In this document: piece after piece, positions 1 to 7,867 of the stretch
Layout of the letters: the number at the start of each line of letters is the position of its first letter
Numbering within the stretch: position 1 is the first letter of the stretch
Assembly (NCBI GenBank): GCA_027604685.1
Contig: JADHYX010000499.1
Coordinates: forward strand, 3,498-14,261
Reading direction: 5' to 3'
DNA: 10,764 nucleotides
From: Lobulomyces angularis
Taxonomy: Eukaryota > Chytridiomycota > Chytridiomycetes > Lobulomycetales > Lobulomycetaceae
Translations under genes and position numbers: made by a program
The notes under the pieces: model-generated
The model's input: only the letters and a program-made list of their open reading frames with translations
Database searches by the model: none
Told to the model about the DNA's origin: nothing

Positions 1-167
1 TTTTTTGAATATATTTTCATATATCATTTTTAATTTATTCTTTGTTTATTATGTGTTGTGTTTGTAAAATAAAAAACCAAAAAAAAAAAATTGTTATATT
101 TTGAGAAAAAAATACCTTAAAAAAATTAATATTTTTTAAAGTTTTTTCATTATAATATTAAATTTTT

Positions 168-173
168 TTTATT
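168..173 (-). promoter_or_regulatory. Candidate polyadenylation signal of the LIM gene
   Basis: The minus strand reads AATAAA here, 24 nt past the stop codon of the CRP-like LIM gene, a usual position for a eukaryotic poly(A) signal. The region is so AT-rich that a chance match is possible. Confidence 0.45.
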
Positions 174-196
174 TTATCTTTCAACATTGTTTGTTG

Positions 197-1318
197 CTAT
201 CCAGCACGTTCTGTATTAAGGACTCCTGCACCCCCACCATATCCATAACTTAATTTTTTATTTTTTGTTAATTTACTAATTTAAAACTTTATTTCTAACC
301 CTTTTGGACCAAATTTTTTGCCATGGCAAGGTTTACAATACAAAACATTGTCCTTGTCCTTAAAAAAAAATAAAATTTGTATAAATTCATTTTAAATTTT
401 TGTTTGTTTTGATTTGTACTGCCATTGTAGTGCTGTCTACACTCTTGTTACAGTCAGAGCACCTAAAGCAACCTTTTATTTTTGCATTAAAAAAAGGCAA
501 AAAAAAAAAAACCAAAAAATACTTTTATGATACTTGGTTCCGCCAGGTCCTAAAGCTTGCTCGGCAAAATACACACTCTTGTCGCATTTTGGGCATTTGT
601 CTGAAGCACCTCCATACTTGGTTGCGTTAGAAAGGTTGCTGTTTGAGTTTTTCGTTGGTGCTGCCTTGGAAGTGTTTGTAAAATTTGTGTTGGGTGATGT
701 TGCGATGTAGTTTGATTCGGTGCTTGATGCTGGAACTGGAGTGACGGTCACAGTAGAGTCTGTGCTTAGCGTTCCCGCTCCTCCCCCATATCCATAGCTT
801 CATAAAAAAGAATTAAAGATAAAAGAAATTAAATAATAAAAAAAATACCCTTTTGGTCCAAATAATTTACCTATTTAATTTTTAATTATTTTTTAATAAA
901 AATAAAAAAAAAAAATAAAAATTTTTTTTGGTTTTATTTTACTTTTTAAATTTTTATTATTTACCATAACAACTTTTACAATAAACTTCATTTTCCCTTT
1001 CCGTCATTGTTGTAGAATCTAACTTTTTTCTACATTCCTTACAACTCATGCAACTCTAAAAAAAAAAAAAAAAATTTTATATTTTTTTTTTAACTTTTTT
1101 TTTATTTTTTTTTGGTTTTTTTAAAATCAAATAATTGTTTTATCATAAATTTTTTTTTTTTTTTAAATTTTTTTTAATTTTTTTTTATAAAGTAAGTGAA
1201 ACGTAATTTCAATCTTAAAAAATATATCAAATCTTACCTTATGATAAAAAGTAGCATTTGGACCTGTCACCTGCTCAGCTGCATAAACTGCCTTTGAACA
1301 TCTTGGACAATTTACCAT
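197..1318 (-). CDS. CRP-like protein with two LIM domains, seven exons
   Basis: Exons, in order: 1318-1238, 1055-965, 870-849, 797-523, 472-420, 358-300 and 248-197. They join in frame into 210 residues, close to the usual 190-210 of the cysteine-rich protein (CRP/CSRP) family. LIM1 has zinc ligands C4, C7, H26, C29, C32, C35, C53 and C56. LIM2 has C133, C136, H155, C158, C161, C164, C182 and C185. Each LIM is followed by the family's signature FGPKGYGYGGGAG tail. A Ser/Thr/Asn-rich linker of about 55 residues (76-130) joins the halves. Family members bind partners such as alpha-actinin and zyxin on actin structures, and some act in the nucleus; here that role is inferred. The phase-2 intron splitting GPKG from YGYG sits at the same place after both LIMs, which fits an old internal duplication. 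The 22-nt third exon is very small. The start ATG lies three codons before the first zinc cysteine, as in the family. Confidence 0.95.
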
Positions 1319-1516
1319 CTTACTGTGATAAATTTTTGTTTAAAATTCTACTAAAAAATTGAATCTCCGAAAATAATGATATTTTAAAATTATCAAAATA
1401 AAATTTAAAAAAAAAAATTTTATTTAAAAAAAACTTGAAAAAAAAATATTAAGAACTATAAATAATTTTCTTAATGAAAAAAACCTTTCTTTCAAGTTCT
1501 AAAAAAAAAAAAAAAA
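1319..1516. other. Intergenic spacer between transaldolase and the LIM gene
   Basis: About 200 nt hold the 3' end of the transaldolase gene and the 5' end of the LIM gene. It is nearly all A/T with long homopolymer tracts. A minus-strand AATAAA lies at 1424-1419, 93 nt past the transaldolase stop, and is a weak candidate for its poly(A) signal. I see no coding sequence. Confidence 0.6.
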
Positions 1517-2929
1517 TTAAAATAATGACTTCAAAGACTTTTCTAAAGTAACACAATCAGCAGCAAATTTCCTAATACCATCCGATAATTTTTCAGTTGC
1601 CATTTGATCTAATAATATAAATAAAACAAACGTATAATTTTCCAAATTATTTTACCTTCATTTAAAGACCATCGGAAACTTTTTTCATCAAAACTAACTT
1701 TTTTTAAATCAAGTTTTTTAGCTTCTTCAACTGATACAGCTCTTTTAAAAGATTTATCCATTCCTCTTAATTCTTCCAATAGCCCTGGTGAAATAGTTAA
1801 GCAATCACATCCAGCCAAAGCTATAATTTCACCGACATTTCTGAATGAGGCACCCATTACGACTGTCTTGTAGTCAAATTTTTTATAATAGTTATAAATT
1901 TCCTTTACTGACTTTACTCCAGGATCTGATTCAGCAGTATACTCTTTTTTGGTGGAAGCCTTATACCTAATTAAAATTTTTTTTTTTTTAAAGACCGATA
2001 GTATTTTCAATTTTACCAGTCTAAAATTCTACCTACAAAAGGGGAAATTAAGGTTACCTTGGCTTCGGCACAAGCAACGGCCTAAAAAATAAGATTAGGT
2101 TTAATTTAAAATGAAAAAAAAATTTTTACCTGACTAAAACTGAACAATAATGTTAAGTTGCAGTGAATTCCATGATCTCTTTCTAAAATTTCAGCTGCCT
2201 TGATACCCTGAAAAAAAAAAAAAAAAATTTTAAGTAAGATCCAAATGTGGGAGTTATAAACTTACTTCCCAAGTGGAAGCGATTTTTACTAAAACTCTCT
2301 TTTTATCAACGCCTAAATCCTTGTAAAGGCTGATAATTTCAAGAGCTTTTTTTACAGTAGCATCTTTGTCAAAACTTAATCTAGCATCCACTTCAGTGCT
2401 AACTGCAAGACGGTTGTTCAATAAAGAGGTTGAATATTTAATTCTTACCTCTTCCTGGTACAATTTCCAAAATTTTTTTGCCGAAAGAACATAACAGATA
2501 GTCAACAGCCTTATCAACACTTCCTTTATGATTATCTTTGGCCCATTTCACTGCTGCTGTTAACAAAGGTTGATACTTTTTATCCTTTGAAGCCGCTAAA
2601 ATAAGGGAAGGATTAGTGGTAGCGTCTTGCGGGTTATACTTTGCAATCGCTTCAAAATCACCAGTATCAGAAACCACCTTTTGAACAAACTAAGGAATAA
2701 AATTCTTTTCAAATTACCTTTGTATAGGAAGCTAAAGTTTCTAACGAATTTTTTCCTTTAGTAGGAGAACCTCTGGTAGGAGATTTAGTTGGAGAGGCTG
2801 GTAAATCACTTTTAGATTTTTTTGTAGTGATCTAAATAAAAAGTTTTCAATAATTTAAAAAAGAAAAAAAAAAAGGGAGTTATTTACAGTAGGAGAGTTG
2901 GCTGATGTAGGACGTTTGTTATCTGACAT
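1517..2929 (-). CDS. Transaldolase, eight exons
   Basis: Transaldolase moves a dihydroxyacetone unit from sedoheptulose-7-phosphate to glyceraldehyde-3-phosphate in the cytosolic non-oxidative pentose phosphate pathway. Exons: 2929-2888, 2831-2718, 2677-2449, 2402-2266, 2207-2130, 2081-2017, 1966-1656 and 1608-1517. They give 355 residues in unbroken frame. The known catalytic residues all align: D56 (VVSDTGDF), N74 (DATTNPS), E132 ([10 protein letters not shown]), the Schiff-base K168 (VKIASTWEG), T193 (CNLTLLFSF) and S213 ([11 protein letters not shown]). The C-terminal DEKSFRW and [10 protein letters not shown] blocks are present. For the third exon I chose the CAAAAG acceptor, giving a 40-nt intron. 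It aligns gaplessly with the human protein, whereas the TTAG acceptor 12 nt earlier would give a 28-nt intron and four extra residues. The first 40 or so residues are an added basic Ser/Pro/Thr-rich segment with SPTK-type repeats, longer than the short N-terminus of human TALDO1. Identity is very secure; the exact 5' end is slightly less so. Confidence 0.97.
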
Positions 2930-3150
2930 TTTCTTGTAATTAATAAAATTTGTATTTAAGTTTTTTAAAAAAAAAAAATAAAAGATTTTTAAAATTTTTT
3001 TTTTCCGAAAAATTTGAGGCAACTCAATTTAAATTGCTTTACAAAATGAACTTAAAAGGTAATGCAATAAAATAAGAAAATAAATGCAGTTACTTCGTAA
3101 TGGAAATAAAATGCTAAAACAAAGTAAATAAAATGGTAATATATGCGAAA
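2930..3150. other. Intergenic spacer between the exonuclease gene and transaldolase
   Basis: About 220 nt of AT-rich sequence should hold the exonuclease 3' UTR and the transaldolase promoter. I see no convincing TATA box or other motif that stands out from the base composition, and no coding sequence. Confidence 0.5.
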
Positions 3151-4722
3151 TTAATATAAATTATAGTTAGGTATCCACTGTTAAAACAATATTAAATATT
3201 GTTTTAGGTTTTATGTTTCAAAGAATATAAAGTTACCTGAAAAAAATTGCATTCCCAACAACTAAAGTAGGGTCTACCAAGCAACGGTGAGTGTATTGAA
3301 GTTGTCACTACAAAACGTGCCTTTTTTCTTGGATTGTAGTGAGTACAGTTGCATTCTGGCTCAGTCTTATTAGAATAAATAGGCCATATCTTCTTAAGGT
3401 ATTTTTTTTGATCAGATTCATCTCTAAACTTTGAATATTATAAACAATTGGCATAAATTTTCAAACGAAAAAAAAATATATATACTTGGAAAAATTTGCA
3501 TTTTGGCCAATTGACCGTTTGCCCGTTATTCGCACACACGTAATAATATCTTCGATCTTTCAACCCACGTCTCAAAATTGAAGTGTTCTTACAAAAACAA
3601 AGGGGAAGTGAAGGTTCCTCTTCATCCATCGTGAGTTTACCAAGAATTGAGATTAAATCATCTTCAGCGGTAATTTTTTTGTGGTTAGAAGGACTCATAT
3701 TTCCAATTTTAATGGATTTAATTGGTTCTTGTATTCTAGGAGCGCTGCCAAGTGGTGTGTATATTATTCCTATTGGCTCAGGTTCTGGTATTTTTGGAGC
3801 GCTTCCAAGTGGTGTGTATATTATTCTTATTGGTTCAGGTTCTTGTATTTTTGGAGCGCTGCCAAGTGGTGTATATATTACTCCTATTGGTTCAGGTTCT
3901 GGTATTTTTGGAGCGCTGCCAAGTGGTGTATATATTACTCCTATTGGTTCAGGTTTTGGTATTTTAGGAGCGCTGCCAAGTGGTGTGTATATTATTCCTA
4001 TTGGTTCAGGTTCTCTAGCTTTGGGCTTTTGTAGTTCAAAATATATTTCAGAGCAAAGTTCAGTATCATAACCAGATGTATGCAATTTATTTTCTTCCAC
4101 AACACGATTTTCAAAGAGGTATTTGTGAAGGTCTTTTAACTTCATCACCTTTCCAACTTTTTTTCTAGATTCTCTCATAGTACAATAGCTATCCAAATTT
4201 GTCCATTTTTGATGCAAGTCCAAAAATAAATTTCGTAAAATAAATCGCTCCAGCTCTAGCAAGACAACCTTATTATCGAAAATAAAATTATGAGCTACTG
4301 CGACAGTTACATCTTCTAAATCTTTATAGAGCTCTTCCAATATATATTGCATTTTTTTTCCTTCCACAGTGGCCTTTTCAGTTGTAATTCCATGTATTTT
4401 CACAGCATGGTGAGGTACTCGAAACTTACCTTCCGGATGTACAATAAAACTTTTTCGATGAATCAAATTTTGGTTCAATGAATCATGCACTTGCCAAGAT
4501 ATTGAAACCCTTTGAAAAAAAACTAGTATTTAACAATCGGCATTTAAAACAAAGTTAGTGGAAATTCATAAAAAATTTTAAAAATAAACTGTTTGATGAA
4601 AAACTTACATATTACATTTAGGAGGAAATCCTGTAGTTTCTATATATTAAAAAAAAACACATCAATATGTCTTCTACAAGTTTTTATAAATTTTAACCTG
4701 TATCAAATATCAAAGTACGCAT
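3151..4722 (-). CDS. DnaQ-like (DEDDh) 3'-5' exonuclease with repeat linker and two GRF zinc fingers
   Basis: Exons: 4722-4698, 4639-4609, 4509-3486, 3428-3237 and 3177-3151, giving 432 residues. The exonuclease spans about residues 1-175. Motif I is IFDTETTG (D7, E9), motif II is AHNFIFD (H92 N93, D97) and motif III is HTSGYD (H162, D167), the full DEDDh set. Motif I is assembled only by splicing, with the codon for E9 split by an intron. Residues 186-280 are five 19-residue repeats. Two GRF-type zinc fingers follow: C323, C325, C344, C356 ending KFFQ, and C386, C388, C417, C420 with GRPYF before the third cysteine and ending NFFQW. That last W comes from a 27-nt final exon. GRF fingers bind single-stranded nucleic acid in proteins such as APE2 and TOP3A, and ERI2 pairs an exonuclease with one GRF. 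A role trimming DNA or RNA is inferred, and the substrate is unknown. An in-frame ATG at 4743 would add seven residues. Confidence 0.85.
3726..4010 (-). repeat. Five tandem 57-bp in-frame repeats in the exonuclease linker
   Basis: Five consecutive copies of a 57-bp unit encode the 19-residue consensus PEPIGVIYTPLGSAPKIPE. Copies differ at a few positions (G/R, I/V, K/R, PK/PE/QE). The period is a multiple of three and there is no frame break. The unit is Pro-rich with a repeated IYTPLGSAP core, which suggests a flexible spacer or a repeated docking motif between the nuclease and the GRF fingers. Near-identity of the copies points to recent unequal exchange or slippage, so copy number probably varies between strains. 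Confidence 0.95.
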
Positions 4723-4752
4723 TGAATTTACCAAAGTACACATTGAATTTTG
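4711..4752 (-). repeat. 21-bp tandem duplication at the exonuclease start codon
   Basis: Two adjacent 21-bp copies differ at only a few bases. On the minus strand each contains an ATG, at 4743 and 4722, in the same frame. The duplicated stretch reads MCTLVNS and is followed by MRTLIFD. The inner ATG gives the typical DnaQ-type start, a few residues before the first catalytic Asp. The outer one adds seven residues that repeat the pattern. An in-frame stop lies further upstream, so translation starts at one or both. Confidence 0.75.
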
Positions 4753-4981
4753 GAAGCAACGAGTCACACAGAAAGTTAAAGGAATGTTATCAACTCTCTA
4801 CCTGGTTAGCTTAACTTACAACTCTTAATAACTACAAAAATTAGGAATAAACAATTAAAAATATCAATTTTGGATCTACTATATTACAAATGATTTAAAA
4901 AAATAAATTATATCCAAAAATATTGACGAATAAATTAAAGGTAACATTTATAAATAATACAGATAAAATTGACTAGCTTGA
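4753..4981. other. Intergenic spacer between gene B and the exonuclease gene
   Basis: About 230 nt carry the gene B 3' flank and the exonuclease 5' flank. I find no good minus-strand AATAAA just after the gene B stop and no other convincing motif or coding stretch. Confidence 0.5.
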
Positions 4982-7615
4982 TTAATAGAACTTAACTCTT
5001 TTGCTATTCTCCTCCAAATTCAAATTCAAGTCACACTCACACAAATTTCTTTTACTTAAAAATTTCTTTTCAAGGTCCAATACCTTATCAACCAAAACAA
5101 CGAAAGGTTTCTAAAACAAAAAGAAAACAATCTATTATAACAAATTTACAACTAACCTTTAACTTTTCAACTTGTCCAATTTTACTTTCGGTCTCCGATA
5201 TAAAAGCATTTTTGAGTTTTTCAAGGTCGTTAAATTTTTTTTCCAATTTTAATTCAATTTTTTTTACATTTAATTCTTGCTTTTGCATCGATAATTTAAA
5301 ATTATCTCGCATATTATCAAAGTCTCCTTTGAGTTTTGCAAGTTCTTCTTTTAACTTCGAATTTTCTTCATTTATTTCATTGTTATTTTTAGTCAAAGTT
5401 ACATTTTGTCTTTCTAAAATAGACATTTGCTGTTTCACAAAAGCAACAAATATGCTATTATCAATTTCTTTTTCCTTTAACAAATTTTTAATAGTAGAGC
5501 ATTCATCAGCAGTATATTTTAACTCCGTTGTAAGGGTGTCAGTAACTGATACAAACTTTGATTGAACTTTGAAAAAATTGTTGCTTAATTCATTCAATTG
5601 AGAATTCGTTATTTTAATATTTGCGGAATTAAGTTCAGAAAGTAGCTGATATAAAAAAAAAGGGTAAAGATTCACAATTTACATAAAGAAGAAAATACTT
5701 CTTTCTGATAATTAAAAAAGCGCTGTGATGCATAATCTAAATCCACTTCAAAATTTTCTTGAGTTCTTTCAAGTTTTTTTTTTATTCTAATAATCTCTTC
5801 ATCTATTTTTAACCAGTGAGAATTTCATAGAAAATTTCAATGATGCATACTTACCAACGCTTGAATCATTTTTCTCCAATTTTTGGGCCTCTAAATGCTT
5901 CAAAGTACTATTATACCGTTCTTTAGCATCTCTCATTCTAGCCAATATCAAGATTCCTACAAAAATGAGAATATAAACTATGCAATTTGCACCTCTAATA
6001 AGGTCCCTCTGTTTCTGCTTTACAGTATCGTGCCTGGAGCTGTTGATATTTTTTCGTATGTCACCGTCACCATTGTCAGACTTTTCGATTATGTGCACAT
6101 TTAATGCTTTTCCATTTCTATCATCACCGTGTATCTTATGCAACTGCATTCCTTTCTCTTTTTTCTTCAAATCGGAACTGGTATCAAAGCTTGTTTGAAT
6201 TTCTAAAATATTTGAATAAAATACAACTTTTATAAATATAATACTTGGTATATCATTAATTATTTTAATTGGCAAATTTAATTTTGATCTTTCATTTGGG
6301 ACGTCACCTATTTGGCCCATTTGAAAAACGCCATTATCCTTTAAGATTAAATCATTATTTTTAATTATTTTAGTGTTATTTGCATCTTTAAGCTCTTCGT
6401 TTGAAGTATCGCCAATTTCTTTCCTTTTTGAAAAACTATTTGGTATAGAATCTAATGAACTCAAATTTAATATATCAGATTTTGGTAAATTTAATGATGA
6501 TTCAGATATAATTTCCGGAGATATAGCGCAACCGCTAATTAATTTAATATCCTTGTCACTGGAAGAGTTATTTAGTTTCGTTGTTGCAAAATCCAATTTA
6601 GATGATACTGCACCCCAAGGATTATTACCATTTTTCTTGGTGGATCCAAAATTAGAATTAGGAAAAATTGCTAACTGAGAATTGTTGTTTATTAGGTCAT
6701 TTTTTTTGGTGGTTGCAAAATCAGAATTAGATAACCCCCAAGAATTATTTACTGTTAAACTACTTTTAGTGTTGGTTGCAAAATCAGAATTTGGAAGCTC
6801 CCAAGAAGTGCCACTTGTAAGTTCAGAACTGGGCACTCCCCAGGAAATGCTACTTGTTACGTCACTTTTCTTGTTTATCGCGAAATCCGAATTAGACACC
6901 CCCCAGTTATTGTCAACTGCAAGGTCATTTTTTTTGCTAGTTGCAAAATCAGAATTAGAAGTGTGAACTTCCCAAGAATTACTCCTTGCTCGACCATTTC
7001 TCTTAATTGTACTTATATCGGAATTCGCTAAACCCCAAGGATTTAATTCATTCAGCTGAATAGCAGATGAACGCAATGGTCGCTGAGGTAAAAATTTTTT
7101 CCTAGGGGCAACTGGATTCACCAAAACATCAAAAAGGCACTTTTAAAAAACTTATTATAAAACTATAAAATTTAGAGTAAAAAACTTACTTTTATTCTCA
7201 GAATCCAAAGAACTTGTTCTTCTTTAGAAGCTATACAATACAAGTTATAAAGAGAGTAGTACTGACTCATAATCCAGCTTTTTTCCGTAGCATTTAGATA
7301 CATAGTATCAATTTCGTGCCTGGAATGTGTGAACACTGAAAGAGAATGTAATCCTTCTCTTCTTACCATTCTTTGGGTTTCTTCTTTATACATGTAACGT
7401 TTCTGATGATACCATTCAAAGAGTTTCTACAGTTAAAAACATTGTAAAATTCATTAAAGAGTTCTGTAAATTATAGTTACATTTAGTCGTCTTCCTAATT
7501 GAAACTGATATTCAGGAAATTTTTTAAGTATTATTAATAAGTGGGGTTCATAAATTTTGGCCCATTCTTCAGTAGCGTTTGTCAAATTCACTAATGGAGG
7601 GCCAATACCTTTCAT
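4982..7615 (-). CDS. Gene B: unrecognised protein with WG/WE repeats and a coiled-coil C-terminal half
   Basis: I do not recognise this family. Exons: 7615-7481, 7426-7190, 7139-6245, 6202-5993, 5956-5855, 5802-5699, 5645-5157 and 5110-4982; the frame is maintained across all of them, giving 766 residues from the ATG at 7615. Residues 1-145 look folded, helical and aromatic-rich (for example KLFEWYHQKRYMYKEE). Residues 157-314 are eight degenerate units of about 21 residues with WG or WE at their core and SDFATTKKND-like tails. A Ser/Asn/Asp-rich low-complexity stretch follows. From about residue 430 on, the sequence has the heptad-like Leu/Lys/Glu pattern of long coiled coils, ending with KPFVVLVDKVLDLEK and a basic tail. 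The C-terminal half and its intron positions match gene C. The apparent membrane helix near 5950-5995 falls inside a probable 36-nt intron. The 5' end is uncertain: the frame is open upstream of 7615 to about 7661, so another small exon is possible. Confidence 0.72.
5957..5992 (-). other. Probable 36-nt intron in gene B that mimics a membrane helix
   Basis: The minus strand starts GTGCAAATTGC and ends TTTTTGTAG. Its length is a multiple of three without stops, so a naive ORF reads through and gives a hydrophobic run (IVYILIFVGILIL). Splicing joins G to GA ATC, a phase-1 junction before GILILARMR. Gene C has a phase-1 junction at the matching spot, G to GA ATA, before GITFLIQKR. An intron of 36 nt also occurs at 7995-8030 in gene C. 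Confidence 0.65.
6570..7043 (-). repeat. WG/WE repeat tract in gene B
   Basis: About eight degenerate units of roughly 21 codons lie within one exon. Tryptophans sit at residues 159, 180, 203, 224, 237, 258 and 299. Five are WG and two are WE, and one unit has lost its Trp (Q279). Flanks are Asn/Ser/Pro/Thr-rich (NPWG, NNWG, ISWG, NSWG), and the spacers read like NSDFATTKKND. The repeats are diverged in DNA, so they are older than the exonuclease repeats. Trp next to Gly in a disordered, Ser/Asn-rich setting resembles Argonaute-binding GW/WG hooks. Confidence 0.8.
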
Positions 7616-7865
7616 GTAATACTGAGCGCAAGTTTTTTTTTTTTTCGTGTCACATGTTTTACTTGCAAAAAAAAAGAAAAAAAAAAGAAAGAATAGACTA
7701 TAACTGTAAAAGAAATAAAAAAATTACTGAAAGGTTTAAGTCTCAAGTAGCGTCATCTACAGCTTCAATTACGCAAAAATTTAAGCATGTAAAACAGATG
7801 GCTGTTGAAATTTTCTATCTGCTTCAGCAGAAAACAAATAAAACAAGTTTCATATAAACGATTTA
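7616..7865. other. Spacer between genes C and B, possibly with an unresolved gene B 5' exon
   Basis: Directly upstream of the gene B ATG the minus strand stays in frame through a 13-A tract (lysines) back to a T-rich stretch ending GCAAG at 7662. That looks like a 3' splice site and could add about 16 residues. An ATG at 7853, only 13 nt past the gene C stop, opens a nine-codon hydrophobic peptide (MKLVLFVFC) before TGA. I found no donor that joins either piece cleanly. Confidence 0.4.
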
Positions 7866-7867
7866 TT
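7862..7867 (-). promoter_or_regulatory. Candidate poly(A) signal overlapping the gene C stop codon
   Basis: The minus strand reads TTATTAATAAATCG at the end of gene C. The TAA stop occupies 7868-7866 and AATAAA occupies 7867-7862, so the signal begins inside the stop codon. If used, cleavage would leave a 3' UTR of only about 10-30 nt, which fits the tight gap to gene B. Confidence 0.45.

Noticed and set aside
2690..2717. 28-nt intron in transaldolase using the TTAG acceptor
   Set aside because: The acceptor 12 nt further on gives a 40-nt intron and a gapless match to the conserved VVxDTGDF block.
3726..4010. Regular repeats that could suggest a CRISPR array
   Set aside because: The units are directly adjacent with no unique spacers, are in frame within a gene, and the setting is eukaryotic.
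3583..4071. Three overlapping plus-strand ORFs across the exonuclease linker
   Set aside because: They stay open only because the 57-bp repeat period is a multiple of three and lacks stops in several frames. The minus strand carries the nuclease and zinc-finger motifs on both sides.
5212..5565. Plus-strand 117-codon Ser/Phe-rich ORF
   Set aside because: It is the antisense shadow of the Lys/Glu-rich coiled-coil exon of gene B.
5940..6000. Single transmembrane helix in gene B
   Set aside because: The hydrophobic run lies within a likely 36-nt intron whose position and phase are conserved in gene C.
7579..7857. Plus-strand 92-codon ORF
   Set aside because: Its composition is that of poly-A tracts (lysine runs), it overlaps the gene B start on the other strand, and it shows no domain or splice context.
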